A DNA stretch of 64,000 nt from Argopecten irradians (GCF_041381155.1 NC_091143.1:26687695-26751694), one strand, 5' to 3'. Shown: positions 28,324 to 41,490, numbered from the stretch's first letter. The notes: generated by a model from the sequence alone, not told the origin. A program made the numbers and translations.

Positions 28324-29702
28324 AAAACACTGACATAAAATATCTTTAGAACCGAAGCTGTTAAATCTGTGCATATTACACGGATTAAGCCAGTCGTATA
28401 ATACAAAAATTATATTGTATTCATACACTTTAGAGGATTGTTGAACATGGTCTTTAGTCATGTCGATAACATTTCATAAATACAACAATAAGTTTTTAAA
28501 TGGTATCTTCATGTATATGACTTTTGTTTTACTTTATATTTGAATAGTTTTTATATAGGCTGGTGGTCACAATGCTGCATTCCAATAAGTAATGTAAGCT
28601 TAAACAAAATACGGACGGCAATGGTTGCTCTTCATAAAGACTATCTATTCAACATGTACATGTTGTGATCTATATACCTTTCAGCTAACAGATACAACGT
28701 AGTACGAGTTTAGAGTTTGAGGTTTTATAGTTCCTTTTAATACCCAAAGTCATTTAAGAATGGTCAACAAATCACACAAATGTACACATACGTTGTAACA
28801 TATCTAGGCTTCATATGTCTACCTTATTCTCATATGTCTACTTTATTCATATAACAAAATATAAGTTAATACTGTGCCGGTGATTTTGAAGAATATTTTC
28901 ATTTACTTGACAATCTGTTAACAGCTCTGTATCTATTTAATCTGACTTTGATGGTCGGCGTAAAGTGAACTGGCAAAACGAAACTTTATTTACATTGAAA
29001 TTCAACAGCAAACATATCTATAAAATCTAATGTCAAGAGAACAAACGCTAATTATAACGATAATTCTATTAAATCCCTTTTCTTCAGGATCAATCTATTA
29101 AACACGTATAAATTTGATAAACTTACCTCTCATTACCCGCAATTAATCATGAAAAACAAAACACACATGGTTTATGAATTCAATTAGTTTAATGTTATTC
29201 AATATATTTCCGATTGACCAACGATAAAACGAAAAACAATAAAAAAAATCAAACGAGATTTACCCACTTCATAAAGATTAGCATGCCATTCATCATTCTT
29301 AATCAAATAGTTTCAACAATCTAGAGATGTAAAAGATTTCAGTAGTAATTATCCTTTGAAGTTTTTGTATTTGCAAACGAAACATGGCTCGCCGTAAGTG
29401 CAAGCACTAAAAAAATGCAGAATTTATCAAATGATGATATTTTCATTAAAAAGACCTCTTTGATATATATCAACATTGAAGAAACCTCAAAGGAGTATTT
29501 GTATGAAATAAAGCGAATGTTTACAACCCTTTGAGGGTCTAATAGGGGATAACGAGCTTGTAGCTCGGGCAGTGAAATGTTTGTAAAATGTAAGTAAGTA
29601 CTTGATTGTCAGGAATGTATGCTGATAAATTAGCTTCATGTGATGTTTCAAGGACTCAAATCTATCCTTCGTTATCTGTACAGTTAATATACATTTTGCT
29701 TT

Positions 29703-30060
29703 AAAGATGCTCCACCGCTGACAAATGGTATTTTTTCACTATCAAAACAGGAACAGACGATTTAATATTTTTCTTCGGTTACAAAAAATACTTACTTTAC
29801 ACCATTACCACCATTGAAAAGTTTGAGCTTCTAATTTTACTTCAAGTTAAAAATAGAAAAAAAAATTAATTGCATCCCGAAAAAAATCCTTGGCACTATA
29901 TCTTATATAGAATGAAGTAATGATTGCGCATGCACCAAAGGTGACATAAATTATTTTGTGTTATTTTTGTGTTAATTAGGCATATATATACACGATTAAA
30001 CACCGATTATTGTTCAAATGATGAAAATCATTTATGCTCTGTCGGCGGTGGAGCATCTTT
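29703..30060 (+). mobile_element. MITE copy 2 (best-preserved ends)
   Basis: This 358-bp element begins AAAGATGCTCCACCGCTGAC and ends with GTCGGCGGTGGAGCATCTTT, an inverted match with one mismatch. Both borders read TTAA around AGATGCTCC...GGAGCATCT, which suggests a TTAA (or TA) target duplication. There is no ORF. It shares its interior with copies 1 and 3-5. Confidence 0.92.
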
Positions 30061-33000
30061 AACAGATAAAAATTACCATTAAAAAATGTCTAAAATGTGT
30101 TTTCATTCATTAGGAAACCTAAGTAGATTAAACGTAATTATTTAAAAATAAGAAGAAAGGTAAATATTCAATACACTATGACAAAATAAAAACTAAGGAA
30201 AACAAATTATTTTAGAAAGATCCATAGAACAAAAGACTCAAGTCAAACGATCTCATGACAGAGAAAATCCAATTAGCTAGTCTTGGAGAGTTTATTGGCT
30301 AATTGTGTTTAATATCCTATATTTCCACTTGCTCGAGACTGACGGATCTATGAGCGCATAATTTCCACATAACTACCGTTGGTGTAGATAGTTATGTGTA
30401 GAACTTGTTTCTTGACGTCGTTCTGAGCTTCATAACAATGAATGCGCATTTTTGTGCGTAAAAACGTGTTACCGAGATGAAAACAAAATTATGTGTTTTT
30501 CGCATAACTATTAGTAGTTATGATAATAAAATGTTGAATATCCTAAATATGGAACATATTGATTAAAATGATTGAAGTTTATATTGTTAATTTTATGTTT
30601 GTTTCTACTATTTTGGACTTCTGTGTGTTGCGATTTTCGTTAGGTCTAGTTGTGATATATCAGTTATGATATCACAAGCGAAATCAGTGTACATTCCAGG
30701 ATGGATCAAATGCAAAATAACACTCAATGGAAATATAAATAGAGGTTACACATTGAGTGGTTGTTGAATATTGAATTTATTTCACATGAGTGAGGTATTT
30801 TTTAAAAGTTACAAAAGACATGAGCTTTAGCGAGTGTCTTTTGTAACTTTTAATAAATAACTTACAAGTGTCGAATATTCAACAACTACGAGTTGTGTGA
30901 CCTGTTTTTACCACAATCATATTTGCTTTTAACCGATAGAAATACGGCAGGGATACGGTAACGTATATTTACCGGAATAAGCAAATAAGGCGTTGTAATA
31001 TTTTAATCAGCAAAAAGACACTAATTAGTATTCAAAAGTCATCGTTTGATAAAGAATTCAACAAATTCTTCTAATTTGGAACACATTTAGGGTTAAATGA
31101 TACTCATGTACGTCTTATTGAGTTCAAATCTTCATATTTGCTTCCAGGAAAAAAATAAAACTCAATGTCGGACTACATGTATACATGTAAAAGCATTCGC
31201 ACAACACGGCATCGTCGATTTCCCGCCAGATAATCATCAAGCCATTTTCAAGCCCAAGTTCGTTTCATACACGTTAAATCTACGAAACTTATCAGTAAAA
31301 TTCTTGTCCGTTAAGATGTATTATTAGTGCTAAAGGTCAATTTAACATGTATACGAAAACGTCACGCATTTTGACACAACGACCATGACACATACGCTTT
31401 CCTACAGCAGTTTTGGACGTCAAGCGGTGATCACAACATAAAATGACGTCATTTGAATATTGCTGACGTAGACAATGATGACGTGACACAGAGAAATAAA
31501 TAGTTCGGTCAAAGTCCAATGTGTCAGCCAATCATAATGAGAGTTTATACCACGTGTGGTATAAACAAATTGTTAATCAACAGCTGCAGTGTTTATTTTA
31601 AACATGTTCTGAGAGTTGAATAACACCGCCTAGTGTGGTAGAAGTATTTTTAAAATGCGTTCTTTGGTGAATTTGGTCCTATAATATTCTCAAAGTATTG
31701 CAGACACATTCTTCATAAAGCTTAAGAATTATATGACCATAAATCACCTCAAAAGGCAGTTTAATGCTTAAATATAAGCAAATATCATGAAAGACGGCCT
31801 GCCTTGTATATAATGTGATATGTGTTTTTGTGTGATTTTGGGGGGTTGTGGTATTTCTGTGTTGTATCTATGTGAATGAGTGGCACCTGAGTCGTTGACA
31901 AGCAATAGACTCAGTGGAATTCCTTAAATATTATGTAAGAAGAAAGGTTATTACTTCCAAAAGCGGGTAATTCACGTAGCTGCACGAAACATTATTAGTT
32001 TATCACCCGTATCAGTTCTCGCAGAAATTACTTTGACGAGTTGTTCTTATATAAGTAAATCTAAGCTACCACTATCATATTGATCAATACAGAGGTAAGA
32101 ATTGCACTTATATACAACTTTGCTACATCAAAAGATGTTTTTTATTTGTTCGCAGGATTTATCTTGCAAATCCGATTTATAACAGCCTCGAAAGCACGCA
32201 TAAGACATATGCAGAATATTTTGAATTAACATTTCATGAAAGACGAACTGGAGAAGTATTCCTAGAATCATTTTCATCTCTTGGTTTGCGATTTCGGAAA
32301 ACATGTTTATATCTATTTTGAATTTGGTATTAAATAAAAAAAATACAATGTAGGACACAAATTGAGAACTTAAAACGATTTCCTTGTATTCTAGGTTCCT
32401 TTCGATTCAATAAATTGTATCTAAACAACTTAACAACATTTCAAAAATTTCAGTTTTTGAAATGCATAGATTTGAGAACACAACATTGAACTCAGTTGAT
32501 GATTTACTTTTATTGTGTTGTAAGATTTGATAACGTGGTCAAACTTAGACTGGCCACCAATCTCTAGAATATTAAAATACGCCACTAACATTGGCTTGAT
32601 AAACCAGAGATAGGTAATCTAGTGTTATAATTCTGCTTAAAAAATCTTGTCAATAACGTAAGGTCTTGTGTCCAGTCTAGATCAAACCAGGAAGCCATAG
32701 AATGGACAACAGCCCTAATTTCACATGTACATTGTTATCTGTAAATGGAAAGTGAGCTCTCGAAAATGTCCAATGTAACACAAAAAACATAGAAAATTAA
32801 AATGTTTTACAGTGTTCAAAGTTTGTGTTCTCATTGCATATTACAAAACATCATGTATTTTTAGTGTCTTTAAAGATTTTCACAACTTTTTATCAAAGCT
32901 TGTTGTTATCTATATATAATGTAATCAGCTTTGAAATTGTTTACTTTCTCGCGAAACGCAGAAAGTGATTGAATTGACTCTGACACTAATTACAGAAATG

Positions 33001-33637
33001 ATTTTACCAATAGTTTACATAATAAATCTCACTTCACTATAAGTATAGAGACGTCTATTATCCAATCATTCTAACAGCTGAAATGCAACAAACTATCAAA
33101 ACCAGGCCAAACCCTAAGTTCAAACAGAAGGAAACATGATGTGTAGTCAACTTTGATTACAATGTACATTTTGCAAGTCGAAGAAATATTTCATTTTAAC
33201 TACAACGTCAGTCAAGATGTTACTTTAAAATGCAGTTATATAAACATATTGTTTTTTAGTAAATATTTAAGGTATTTATTTAAAAACTTGGTGTTAATGC
33301 GAACAGATGCATTCTCAGAAAATATATCTTTCAAAAATGATATGTTACATTTAAAATTAAAAGTTATTTTCAAACCAGGTGCTTACTATATAATAGAGAT
33401 TCCATACCCCTTTCCAATGAAAGAACACATGAAATCATCATAAATAGAAAGTAATTTCGTATTTCAACTTTGGAAAATCTGAATGATTTGTATAATTTAA
33501 TGACTTTGAAATACAAATTAACAATTCCTTTTCAACATTAGTTGTAGGCAAGTGTTTGGGCCTTGCAATTCTCTTTCAACATGCATTGCAAGTTTGAATA
33601 TCATATTTGAATACTACATTCCATCTATTTCAAACTA
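30061..33637. other. Intergenic, palindromes only
   Basis: No gene recognised. The stretch contains the long imperfect palindrome at 30743-30903 and a short one at 31543-31566, where GTTTATACCA and TGGTATAAAC flank CGTG and create an E-box CACGTG. Confidence 0.55.
30743..30903. repeat. Long imperfect palindrome (foldback element)
   Basis: The arms are about 75 bp. The left arm runs from AGGTTACACATTGAGTGG through TTGTTGAATATT to AAAAGTTACAAAAGACA. The right arm mirrors it and ends TTCAACAACT...GTGTGACCT. The loop is short, around 30821-30832. No ORF. Confidence 0.85.
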
Positions 33638-33956
33638 AAAGGTGCTACATAGCCGACTAATGATAATTTTTATCTATGTTTAAAACAGGAGCAGATTAAT
33701 TGGTATTTTTCTTCAGTAACAAAAATTACTGACTTACTGATACTGTTGACGCATCATTGACAAGTTTGAGTTTCAGATATCATTTTACTTCAATATAACA
33801 GTATTTAAAAAATGAAATTGCATCATGAAAAAAGACATGACACATTAGCTACTGATTTGGCTGACAACGAAAGCAAAACAAATAATTTTTTATATGTATT
33901 TTTGTCTTTCCAAATGACAAATTTTATTTATGTTTTGACGGCAGTGGAGCATCTTT
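33638..33956 (+). mobile_element. MITE copy 3 (diverged)
   Basis: A shorter, more diverged copy of about 319 bp. The left end reads AAAGGTGCTACATAGCCGAC and the right end GGCAGTGGAGCATCTTTAA. Interior similarity to the family remains in the blocks near TTACTGACTTAC and CAAATGACAA. Confidence 0.75.
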
Positions 33957-35059
33957 AACGTAAAAACCTTTTCAATAAAAAAACGCCCCGGAATTTAATT
34001 CATATAATTGTATAAGATATATTAAAGTATCTCACATAGGGAGAGCGGATAATTCAAATGGGGTGCCACGTTCTGGATTGTAAAAAAGAGCAGGCTAGAG
34101 TGGTTTTTATATAGTGTTAAAAGCGGCCTCTGTCACTCATCTGACGCAGCATGCTTATATGCCACAGTCGAAGGCCCGTAGATTTTCACAATTTTAACAC
34201 AAACCGAAACGATACGAAGAGGTCACGGAAAGTCTCGATTTCCGTACAAAATATTCCGGGACCCGATCGACTTCGCACGGGAAAACAGCAACAAACATAT
34301 TATCGGCCATAGAAAATGTGTAGGCCTGTGTGAAACACTTCGGTAATTGTCGGTTTTGCAATGCGACTCTTTCAAATACATAACAGGTATATGTTTAGAA
34401 TACGATATTTGCCTATTCTATATCAAAGGTTTATCCGCAACGGAATAACGTCAAATACCTGTCTTATATCTTTATTATACTAGGTTAATGGTACAATGTT
34501 CGATCACTGAAGAAAAAAAAATTAAAAGTTCCGTACATTGGGCTTTTAAACTTTTGAATGTCTCCCATTTCGGTTACTGCCCCTTTGTTCCCCAGGGTCG
34601 GATTATCGTCATTGAAATCAAATATGATTGACCTCGACAAATGATATTTCACATCAACTGTGTTTCTAATTCTTGCAAGCGTTAAAGGGGAATGCTAATT
34701 TATAGCGAATTGTTTCCCTTTCAAGCCTCCTTTTGAATCCATACCAGCGTTTAGTACGACTAGGATTTAAACCAAAACCCAGCAAATTTCCAATTTTGAA
34801 GATCCTCTGTCTTGGTAGTTTTGACCGGTCTATTGTATACACACTGTACCATATTGCTGTCATCTCCCAATGATGCTTCATACAACATTTGATAGTAACA
34901 GATAATCGTGACCTAGATAAATTATTTTTTGTATTGGACATAGATCAACGTATACCTTTAGAAATGTTGAGACACTATTGAATAATGATATATTGAAATG
35001 TTTTTCATAAAACTTAGCACGAAGACTTCTATATATTGTTGTAAGCTAACACGGGTTAT

Positions 35060-35270
35060 CTCTCTTTGAATGCAATACATTAAACCTCTTGTTCTACCTT
35101 CATTACGATTTTTTGGTTATCCCCCGATTGCATTAAACCATTATTTCTTGGATTATCCCCCTTCGTATATAAAATCATCAAACTCCTGGGCTACATTTAT
35201 TACGATTTCTTGGGTTATCCCCCTTAAAAACCATTAAATCTCCTGTACTACCTTTAAATTTCGATTTCAA
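35060..35270. repeat. Diverged tandem repeat, about 65-70 bp unit
   Basis: Three to four degenerate units share CATTAAAC, CTTGTTCTACCTT, ATTACGATTT and GGGTTATCCCCCTT. Their order is conserved but spacing varies. No coding signal. Confidence 0.7.
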
Positions 35271-37380
35271 TTCACCTTGGTCGCTTGATTACATTGTAGC
35301 TGTTTGTATAATGTAACTAGATAGGCTGATCAATATTTGCATTTGGGTTTCGTAATACTTTTGAGTTTTGACAGCTAAAGGATACATAGACAAGTAAAAT
35401 TAAAGCGAATAGCGAGAATTCTATGACAAGTGCTATTAAAATTAATGATGATAGCAGCTAATGTTTGGAGATTAAATGTTTTGCTTTACATTGTACAGAT
35501 TGAAGAAATAGTTACATCCGATATAGCCAGAGGTGTAGGTTGGATGGCGTCCAGGTACAATATGTAATTAAACAATGTACATTTTGTAATATGGATTCTT
35601 ATTTTGTTTAAAGCCTGAAATTAATAATCAAAAGAAAAGACATTTTTGCACTTTGTTTTATTTTCATCATTTCCGCATTTCGGATGCTAAACTTTCAAAT
35701 CAAAGCTAATATTGTGTTATAATAATGCAGTCTAAAATGAGGGGTCAACTAACACAATATTCATAAAATTACATAAAACAAAATAATGTATATCGACTAC
35801 AAAATTATTTGAAAATTTCAAAACACGACTGTCGAAAAAAAAACTGGTGCAAATTGCAGTATCACATATTCCCTAATCACTACAGCTGTAATACTGGCTG
35901 GCATCATGCAATACACTGTTGCCGTCTGAGGCTGTATCACAAAGCTACCCATGTAATAAAACCTCGTGAAGTCACGGCGTCAACTGAATTACTTTTGTTT
36001 TTGTATAATTTTACTAATATTTGTTTCTTAAACAAGGCTGATTTTACTATAAAAGATTTAACCAACAGGCTTTACGTCGGAAATATCGTGCTATTTTCAT
36101 GTTTAGGTTATTAACTTGCAGCAGCGGTTTTCTTTGATCTTATTTTAAAATTGGGGTATAATAAAGATGTAAAATTGCAATAAAACATGGAGTCACAAGA
36201 GAAAACATTCGATGCTGCTGGTACGAACAAGTCATATAATATATCACAGTAGAGTTATTAAGTACGTAAGCAGGGGAATAACTTTATAATGCGATGTAGA
36301 AAGAGATGCATTTCTTTGTTTTTATCTTTAGTAGATAAACCACAATTTTGCCTTTCAAAGGTACTTTATTTTCAAAGCTGGCTGGTCGCAAAACACCATG
36401 GCCGTTTTCGATTATACTGTTTGATTGGTTGGACCTGGTTGTTCGTTTGTGAATTAAAGACGGACCTGGTGATTTTACATTGCTTTCAGACGAGCATTGA
36501 CAAAGCCCTCACAGGCCTGTATCAAAAACTACAGGTCCGTCAGGTTTTATACTTGAAATAATGACTTCAACCAACGGTAGAACCGGTTGTTCCAAATAAA
36601 CGAAAACGGCCCTGGATTACAAATAAATATACTACCAGTCGGTCAATTTATCCTTAAATGATTATTTTTTTATGCTCATATTCCTGTGGACAAGTTTCGT
36701 TTATAGCGTTAAAGGCAACCGTTATTTAAGTCAATTGTGTATGCCGTAGTTTTCATTCTCACGAGTTAAAATATGCAATTCAACATTTTGAGAATTACAG
36801 TACTTTCGATGCATAGGTTGTAATTTTATAAGTACAAATATGAGCTAAAATGTTGGCAGCGCTGCCAAAATCGTTATCTTTACATCTTTTGTGAAGTTAA
36901 ACGAATGCATACGGTCAAATCATAAATCAAAATGGTGGTCGACATTTTCATTCCACAAATAATAATTGTAAACTGATTTATGCAGATATGAATCCATCGA
37001 AACATACATAACAAATAATAAACAATTATAATTTTAAAGTATATAGTTCCTGTGTTGTAACTGACGTTTATGAGAAATCTGAAGATCTTTGAATGATTTT
37101 AAGCAGCTTTTTTCATCAAACTTTCAATAGATTACTGAAGAAAAATAACAAGTCAAAGTGTTCGACCAGTAACGGCACATACAGTATTAATCCAATAAAC
37201 TAGCACTTCCTTGTCAAATACCAAGAACCTCTTAAACCTGGATTTCCCATCTATATTTAATGTCAAACAATACCTCGTTCAGGTATACAGAAGCTTTATT
37301 AGAATTGAGGATCACTAACCTTTTTGTGCCTTATTTACATTATATCGTGTGGAAAAAACCGAACACGATTACATAATATG

Positions 37381-37470
37381 ATACCCAGACATGAATACTC
37401 AGTACTTTACTTGAACCACTTTAATGACTTCTGTAGTTCATACCCAGACATGACTCACTCAGTTGATACT
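37381..37470 (+). promoter_or_regulatory. Duplicated upstream promoter motif with AP-1 site
   Basis: ATACCCAGACATGA at 37381 recurs about 60 bp later (from 37440). Each copy is followed by ACTCAGT or TCACTCAGT and then TACTT. The second copy contains TGACTCA (37451-37457), a consensus AP-1 site, about 75-80 bp upstream of the inferred transcription start. Function is inferred from motif and position. Confidence 0.45.
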
Positions 37471-37503
37471 TCCTTGTTTGCGACTCCAGTAGCAACCCAA
37501 GAG

Positions 37504-37534
37504 TATATAAAGCACAAAATTACATTTTCCAGTT
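37504..37534 (+). promoter_or_regulatory. TATA box and initiator of the fibrinogen-related gene
   Basis: TATATAAA at 37504-37511 is followed by TCCAGTT at 37528-37534, an initiator-like match. The A at 37531 lies 27 nt after the first T of the TATA box, which is the usual spacing. The resulting 5' UTR would be only about 16 nt before the ATG at 37547. Confidence 0.7.
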
Positions 37535-37546
37535 AAATACTTCGGA

Positions 37547-40500
37547 ATGGCTGACTATTTGATCGCATTATTTATTCTGGCGTCAAGCTTTTGCATTGTT
37601 GTTCCAGATGCCGTTTCGAATAGCTCTGAGAGTTGTAAGTATCCTGTAGGTCTTTTTTCGTGACTTTTAAATCTGTAATGAACTCGCAGTTGTATTTGAA
37701 ACATGTTATTAAGATTAAGTACGTCTTCGCCATGCTATTTTATTTGATTTCTGTTTTTCTTCACGATTGATCCATCGTTACGAATTCAACGAGGGTGGTA
37801 AGTAAATCTTAAATATATCCTCATTATGTCTAAGACTTTTGGTTTGTAATTCTGTCAATTGAAATGAGAACATTTTCCAAAGATTTGGCACGTTTTCGTT
37901 AATATCTATTTTCTTTTGTTGAATTGCTATAGTATTACCTCGCGACTGTCAAGATGTACTAGAGGCAGGTCACACAGACAATGGCCTTTATACTATCTAC
38001 CTTAACCAGAGGCAACATGGAGTCCAGGTCTATTGTGATATGGAAACGGACGGCGGAGGTTGGACGGTAAGAACAATGTTCTTGTATTTTACTGTTCAAA
38101 CTATACAATATTAATGCCAATATAATTTTTCCAATTAAACATAAATCATGCAGTCAGGTTTTTGGTCACAAGTAAGTAACGTTAAGCTGTATTAGCTTCA
38201 TAATAATAGGATTGCATGGTTTACAAATTCAACAATATCATCTGATCATTCAGGTCACTTTTTTAATTTCAGTTCGCTAAAACTCGTGTCTTTAGGAACG
38301 TTTGAAAAAATCTTTCACTAAAATGGAATAAGTCCCATATATCTAACAATCACGTGTTAGGTAACGTCCAAATTTATCCCAATAACCTTATTTATAAATG
38401 CAATAAAACCTTATATAAATGTATTTATATTCCGTGTGATTGTAATCTGTGCTGAACAAATACAACCTTGTCCAAGTCTACCTAAATGTACGTCATCAAA
38501 TTACCTAACCTAACAGGGAAACGAAATCGATTTCATTTTAAATATTAAACTAATATTAAAACAAATATAAATGTATATATTCGAGGCCGAAAATATAAAT
38601 CGAAATACTTACATCACAGTAAGCAACCTATTCTAGGTAATTAACAATGATTCAAGCTAACTTTGATTAGCACATAAAGTTTTAGTTAAGTAGAATTATG
38701 ACTATTATTACATAATCAAATCTTAACAATCACAGCATGTAGTACGACTTTATTACTGAAATTCTAACGAAAATCCATTTTCCGACCGAGAGCTCAAGCC
38801 TAATCCTTTAGGACACAATGGTTATCACTTAAAGGGACCGTATACTGCTGATAGTGTACCAAATATTGTTGTTTTGGTCTTGAAATCCACTTTCCGGCTA
38901 GGACCTCAAGACTCATTCCCCTTTCAATGGTATGTGCTATTTGACTAGGAAATCCACGCAGTGTATATGCCATATTTTCCAAATCGTTAACAAAAATATG
39001 AAAAAAAAATATGCTTCAGATGATATTTTTAACTGTTTAATTATTAGATTGTACTACTTATACATCCAAATTAAACAATTACTAAAGTGGAATGCAAGAT
39101 TTTATATCAGGTAATAACTTTGTATGGAGTGTAAAACTCTCAGATGATCTATGTTCATCTGTGCTTTAAATATTTGATTTTAATTAAATCTCAGAAAAAG
39201 TATTCTAATTCAAAGAAAATTGCATATATTTTACTATTTCGCTGCATCCGTCACCGAATAACGAATAACTGTCCAACTTAACTTTATGCCTGGTAAAGTA
39301 AAATTAGACCGTTATTCGTTATTCTGAATAACGAATAAGATTCTATTTTTGCCTTACTAACAAAAATTGTAATTTAACAGGTTTTCCAAAGACGGTTGAA
39401 TGGATCCACCAATTTTTACAGAACATGGTGGGAATATGCCATTGGATTTGGAAATCCATCGCACGAGTTTTGGCTAGGTAAGTGATTGGTTGATTATGAT
39501 AGAAATCGTATTGACAGTTAATGACAAAGTCTCAATAGTGGCTGTTTTGTGTGGTAAGTCCGTAGTTACTACGCGATGTGTGTCTCATTTGGCAATGTTA
39601 TACTCTAAGGGGACCTGAACACCGCAATCATACGCGTTTCATTTTTCTGGCAATTAGGTACTCTAGTTGTCCAACTGGTTTTAATCTGAACGTACATTGT
39701 AGCGGAAACTAAAGCATATGACAATGTATGTCTAGACCCCAGGAAATGGAAATTCAAGTCTTACTAATTATTATATTAAATCTTGACAGTATAAATTTTT
39801 ATACATCCATGTAGTAGTCCAATTGTAGTAGGAAACATAATGATGACGTCATATCTATAGTTTGCACAACACATCTGCCGCGAGAATAAATAATATTCAT
39901 TTGCGTAATAAACTGTTAATATAAAGAATACTTTTTTATATTTTTGTTGAGGTTATGAGGGTATTATGATAAAGGAGCACGTGTAAATTAAATGTAACCC
40001 GGCTTCGCTTGGGTTACATAATTTGAACATGCACCATTATCTTTACACATTCATAACCTCAACAAAATCAAAATATATTCCTTAATTAATCTTAGGTAAA
40101 AAAATTCTTGCTAGTAATTGCATTCTATCAAGCTGTCTGAATTTTTTTTTTCATATTTGTTTTCAGGGAATCAGTATATACATTACCTTACGTCTTCTGA
40201 TTGGTATTCTTTGAGAGTTGACATGGAAGATTTTAATAATAACAAAGCGTATGCACAATACCAGGTATTTTCCATCGGAAACGCTGAAAGCCGATACAGA
40301 GCTTTTGTGGATGGATATTCTGGAGATGCAGGTAATGTGTTGTATTTTGAACAAAATCTTTATAACTTTAAGTTAATAATCAAGAGGTGCAAGGAACTTA
40401 GGCCAACAAAATGTCTCTTTAGGGTTACATAGGGTCGGTAGGTCGGGAGGATTCTTTTATTTAGTGTCTTTCACTCTAAAATAATATTTTTTGGCCTTAT

Positions 40501-41277
40501 AACAGTCATCTGAATGGTTAATATCGTTATGAATCTTTTCGAATTCGGCTATGTCTTCGGCTTTTTGGTGAGCATAGTCGTAGTACATGTTACGCAGGCC
40601 TTCAGCAACCGTTATATTCGTGTTGTGTTTACGTGGAATATTGAAACTCTTATATTGTTATTTCGCTGGATGCCGTCAAAGACACAGCACAACACACCAC
40701 CTACCAGTCAAATTTTACTGACAACAGGCGAACCAGTCGTCCCACTTCATGTATACCGATCGCTAAGTAGAAGTAGAAACTCATGCACAATGATAAATAT
40801 GAAACATATATATAATTTAGCACTTTTAAATGAGACATATCCTTTTTATGATAATTCAAAGGGATGGTCATGGTTTGTGGACATACGATGGGCGCAAAAG
40901 TACAGTGTACCTTAATTACAATAACAGAACGTTGATTTTAATTTAATTACCAGTATAATCCATTAAAATACAAATCCTTAACCTTAACAGGTAATGACAT
41001 GTCCTTGTGCAGCGGTTACCGGTTTTCCACAAAGGACAGAGATTATGATGGTTATTCGGCTGGGAGTTGCGCTCATAGCTATCGCGGCGGATGGTGGTAT
41101 GCCGCATGTCATAGGGCAAATTTGAACGGTCTCTATCTTAGCGGACCTACATCCACGTATGCCAACGGCGTTGTATACCTTAGCTTTAAGGGATATTACT
41201 ATTCTCTAAAAACAACTACAATGATGGTCAGAAGAGGATGGCGCCCATCACAAGGCCAGACAGCAGTAGGTGTATAA
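37547..41277 (+). CDS. Secreted fibrinogen-related domain protein (5 exons)
   Basis: Predicted extracellular lectin-like protein of the ficolin/tachylectin-5/FReD family, in which such domains bind acetylated sugars or microbial surfaces. Exons: 37547-37634, 37933-38066, 39381-39477, 40167-40331, 40991-41277. All introns are GT-AG, and the joined frame gives 256 residues. Seen: signal peptide (about 1-24); first cysteine pair C35 and C64 ([12 protein letters not shown]); [15 protein letters not shown]; a DxDxD calcium-site-like motif at 177-181 (KDRDYDG); second pair C188-C201 in the [13 protein letters not shown] region, the ligand-pocket area in ficolins and tachylectin 5; and [14 protein letters not shown] near the end. 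There is no collagen or coiled-coil region, so it is essentially signal plus domain. Oddity: an extra cysteine, C168, sits where HNG is common. The start is supported by the TATA/initiator and the signal peptide. Immune function is inferred from the family. Confidence 0.93.
38766..38925. repeat. Two diverged repeats about 115 bp apart (FReD intron 2)
   Basis: GAAAATCCATTTTCCGACC with AGCTCAAGCCTAATCC (from about 38769) resembles GAAATCCACTTTCCGGCT with CCTCAAGACTCATTCC (from about 38880). They look like an old tandem duplication inside the intron. Confidence 0.5.
39256..39336. repeat. Hairpin with 31-bp arms (FReD intron 2)
   Basis: The left arm, from 39256, reads GAATAACGAATAAC...AACTTTA. 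The right arm, ending at 39324, is its imperfect complement, and the loop is about 7 nt. A third GAATAACGAATA follows immediately. It is probably a small foldback element, just upstream of exon 3. Confidence 0.75.
39914..40095. repeat. Long palindrome (FReD intron 3)
   Basis: The arms are about 80 bp and pair imperfectly around a GC-rich centre (AACCCGGCTTCGCTTGGGTT). The best-matched parts are TTGTTGAGGTTATGA and its complement TCATAACCTCAACAA. It looks like a foldback element and ends about 70 bp before exon 4. Confidence 0.8.
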
Positions 41278-41449
41278 TCATTAACACATGCACCACATCG
41301 CTTAAATTAAAAACATACAATCATGCATGTATTTGGCAATAATTTAAAGTATCGTTGGGTCTTTTCCACTTCTACACACCATTTTTCAGTATGGCTACCA
41401 GATATGTTTGGTTATATTGTCTTTATTTTTCATATTGATTATGTAAGTT

Positions 41450-41490
41450 AATAAAATCTTAGCCAGCTTGCCAATGTCATTCTCAATAAA
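41450..41490 (+). terminator. Poly(A) signals of the fibrinogen-related gene
   Basis: Two AATAAA hexamers lie at 41450-41455 and 41485-41490, about 175-210 bp after the stop. A T/GT-rich stretch (TTTTGTTATTTTGTGTC) follows. Confidence 0.6.

Larger units (their letters stand above)
23681..29702. other. Intergenic, repeats only
   Basis: No gene recognised between the receptor 3' end and MITE copy 2. The stretch holds a degraded SINE copy (25141-25290), a strong hairpin (26256-26334) and a pyrimidine-rich low-complexity run (28229-28323). Two adjacent near-identical 18-bp segments lie around 28813-28850. The remaining ORFs are short and unremarkable. Confidence 0.55.
33957..37503. other. Intergenic upstream of the fibrinogen-related gene
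   Basis: No gene recognised. It holds diverged tandem repeats at 35060-35270. A weak inverted repeat lies at about 36397-36450 and 36572-36614, sharing CCGTTTTCG and its complement. A GC-richer patch around 34130-34330 was not identified. The last 130 bp are promoter-like (see separate entries). Confidence 0.5.

Noticed and set aside
28099..28461. Lys-rich 120-residue reverse ORF
   Set aside because: Its core is the translation of a poly-T/CT low-complexity run.
34666..34941. Basic 91-residue reverse ORF
   Set aside because: No family recognised, and no start context, splice signals or neighbours that support a gene.
40514..40915. 133-residue ORF in FReD intron 4
   Set aside because: No domain, and part of it (about 40670-40790) resembles a dispersed bivalve repeat I recall but cannot verify. 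The FReD frame splices cleanly across it.
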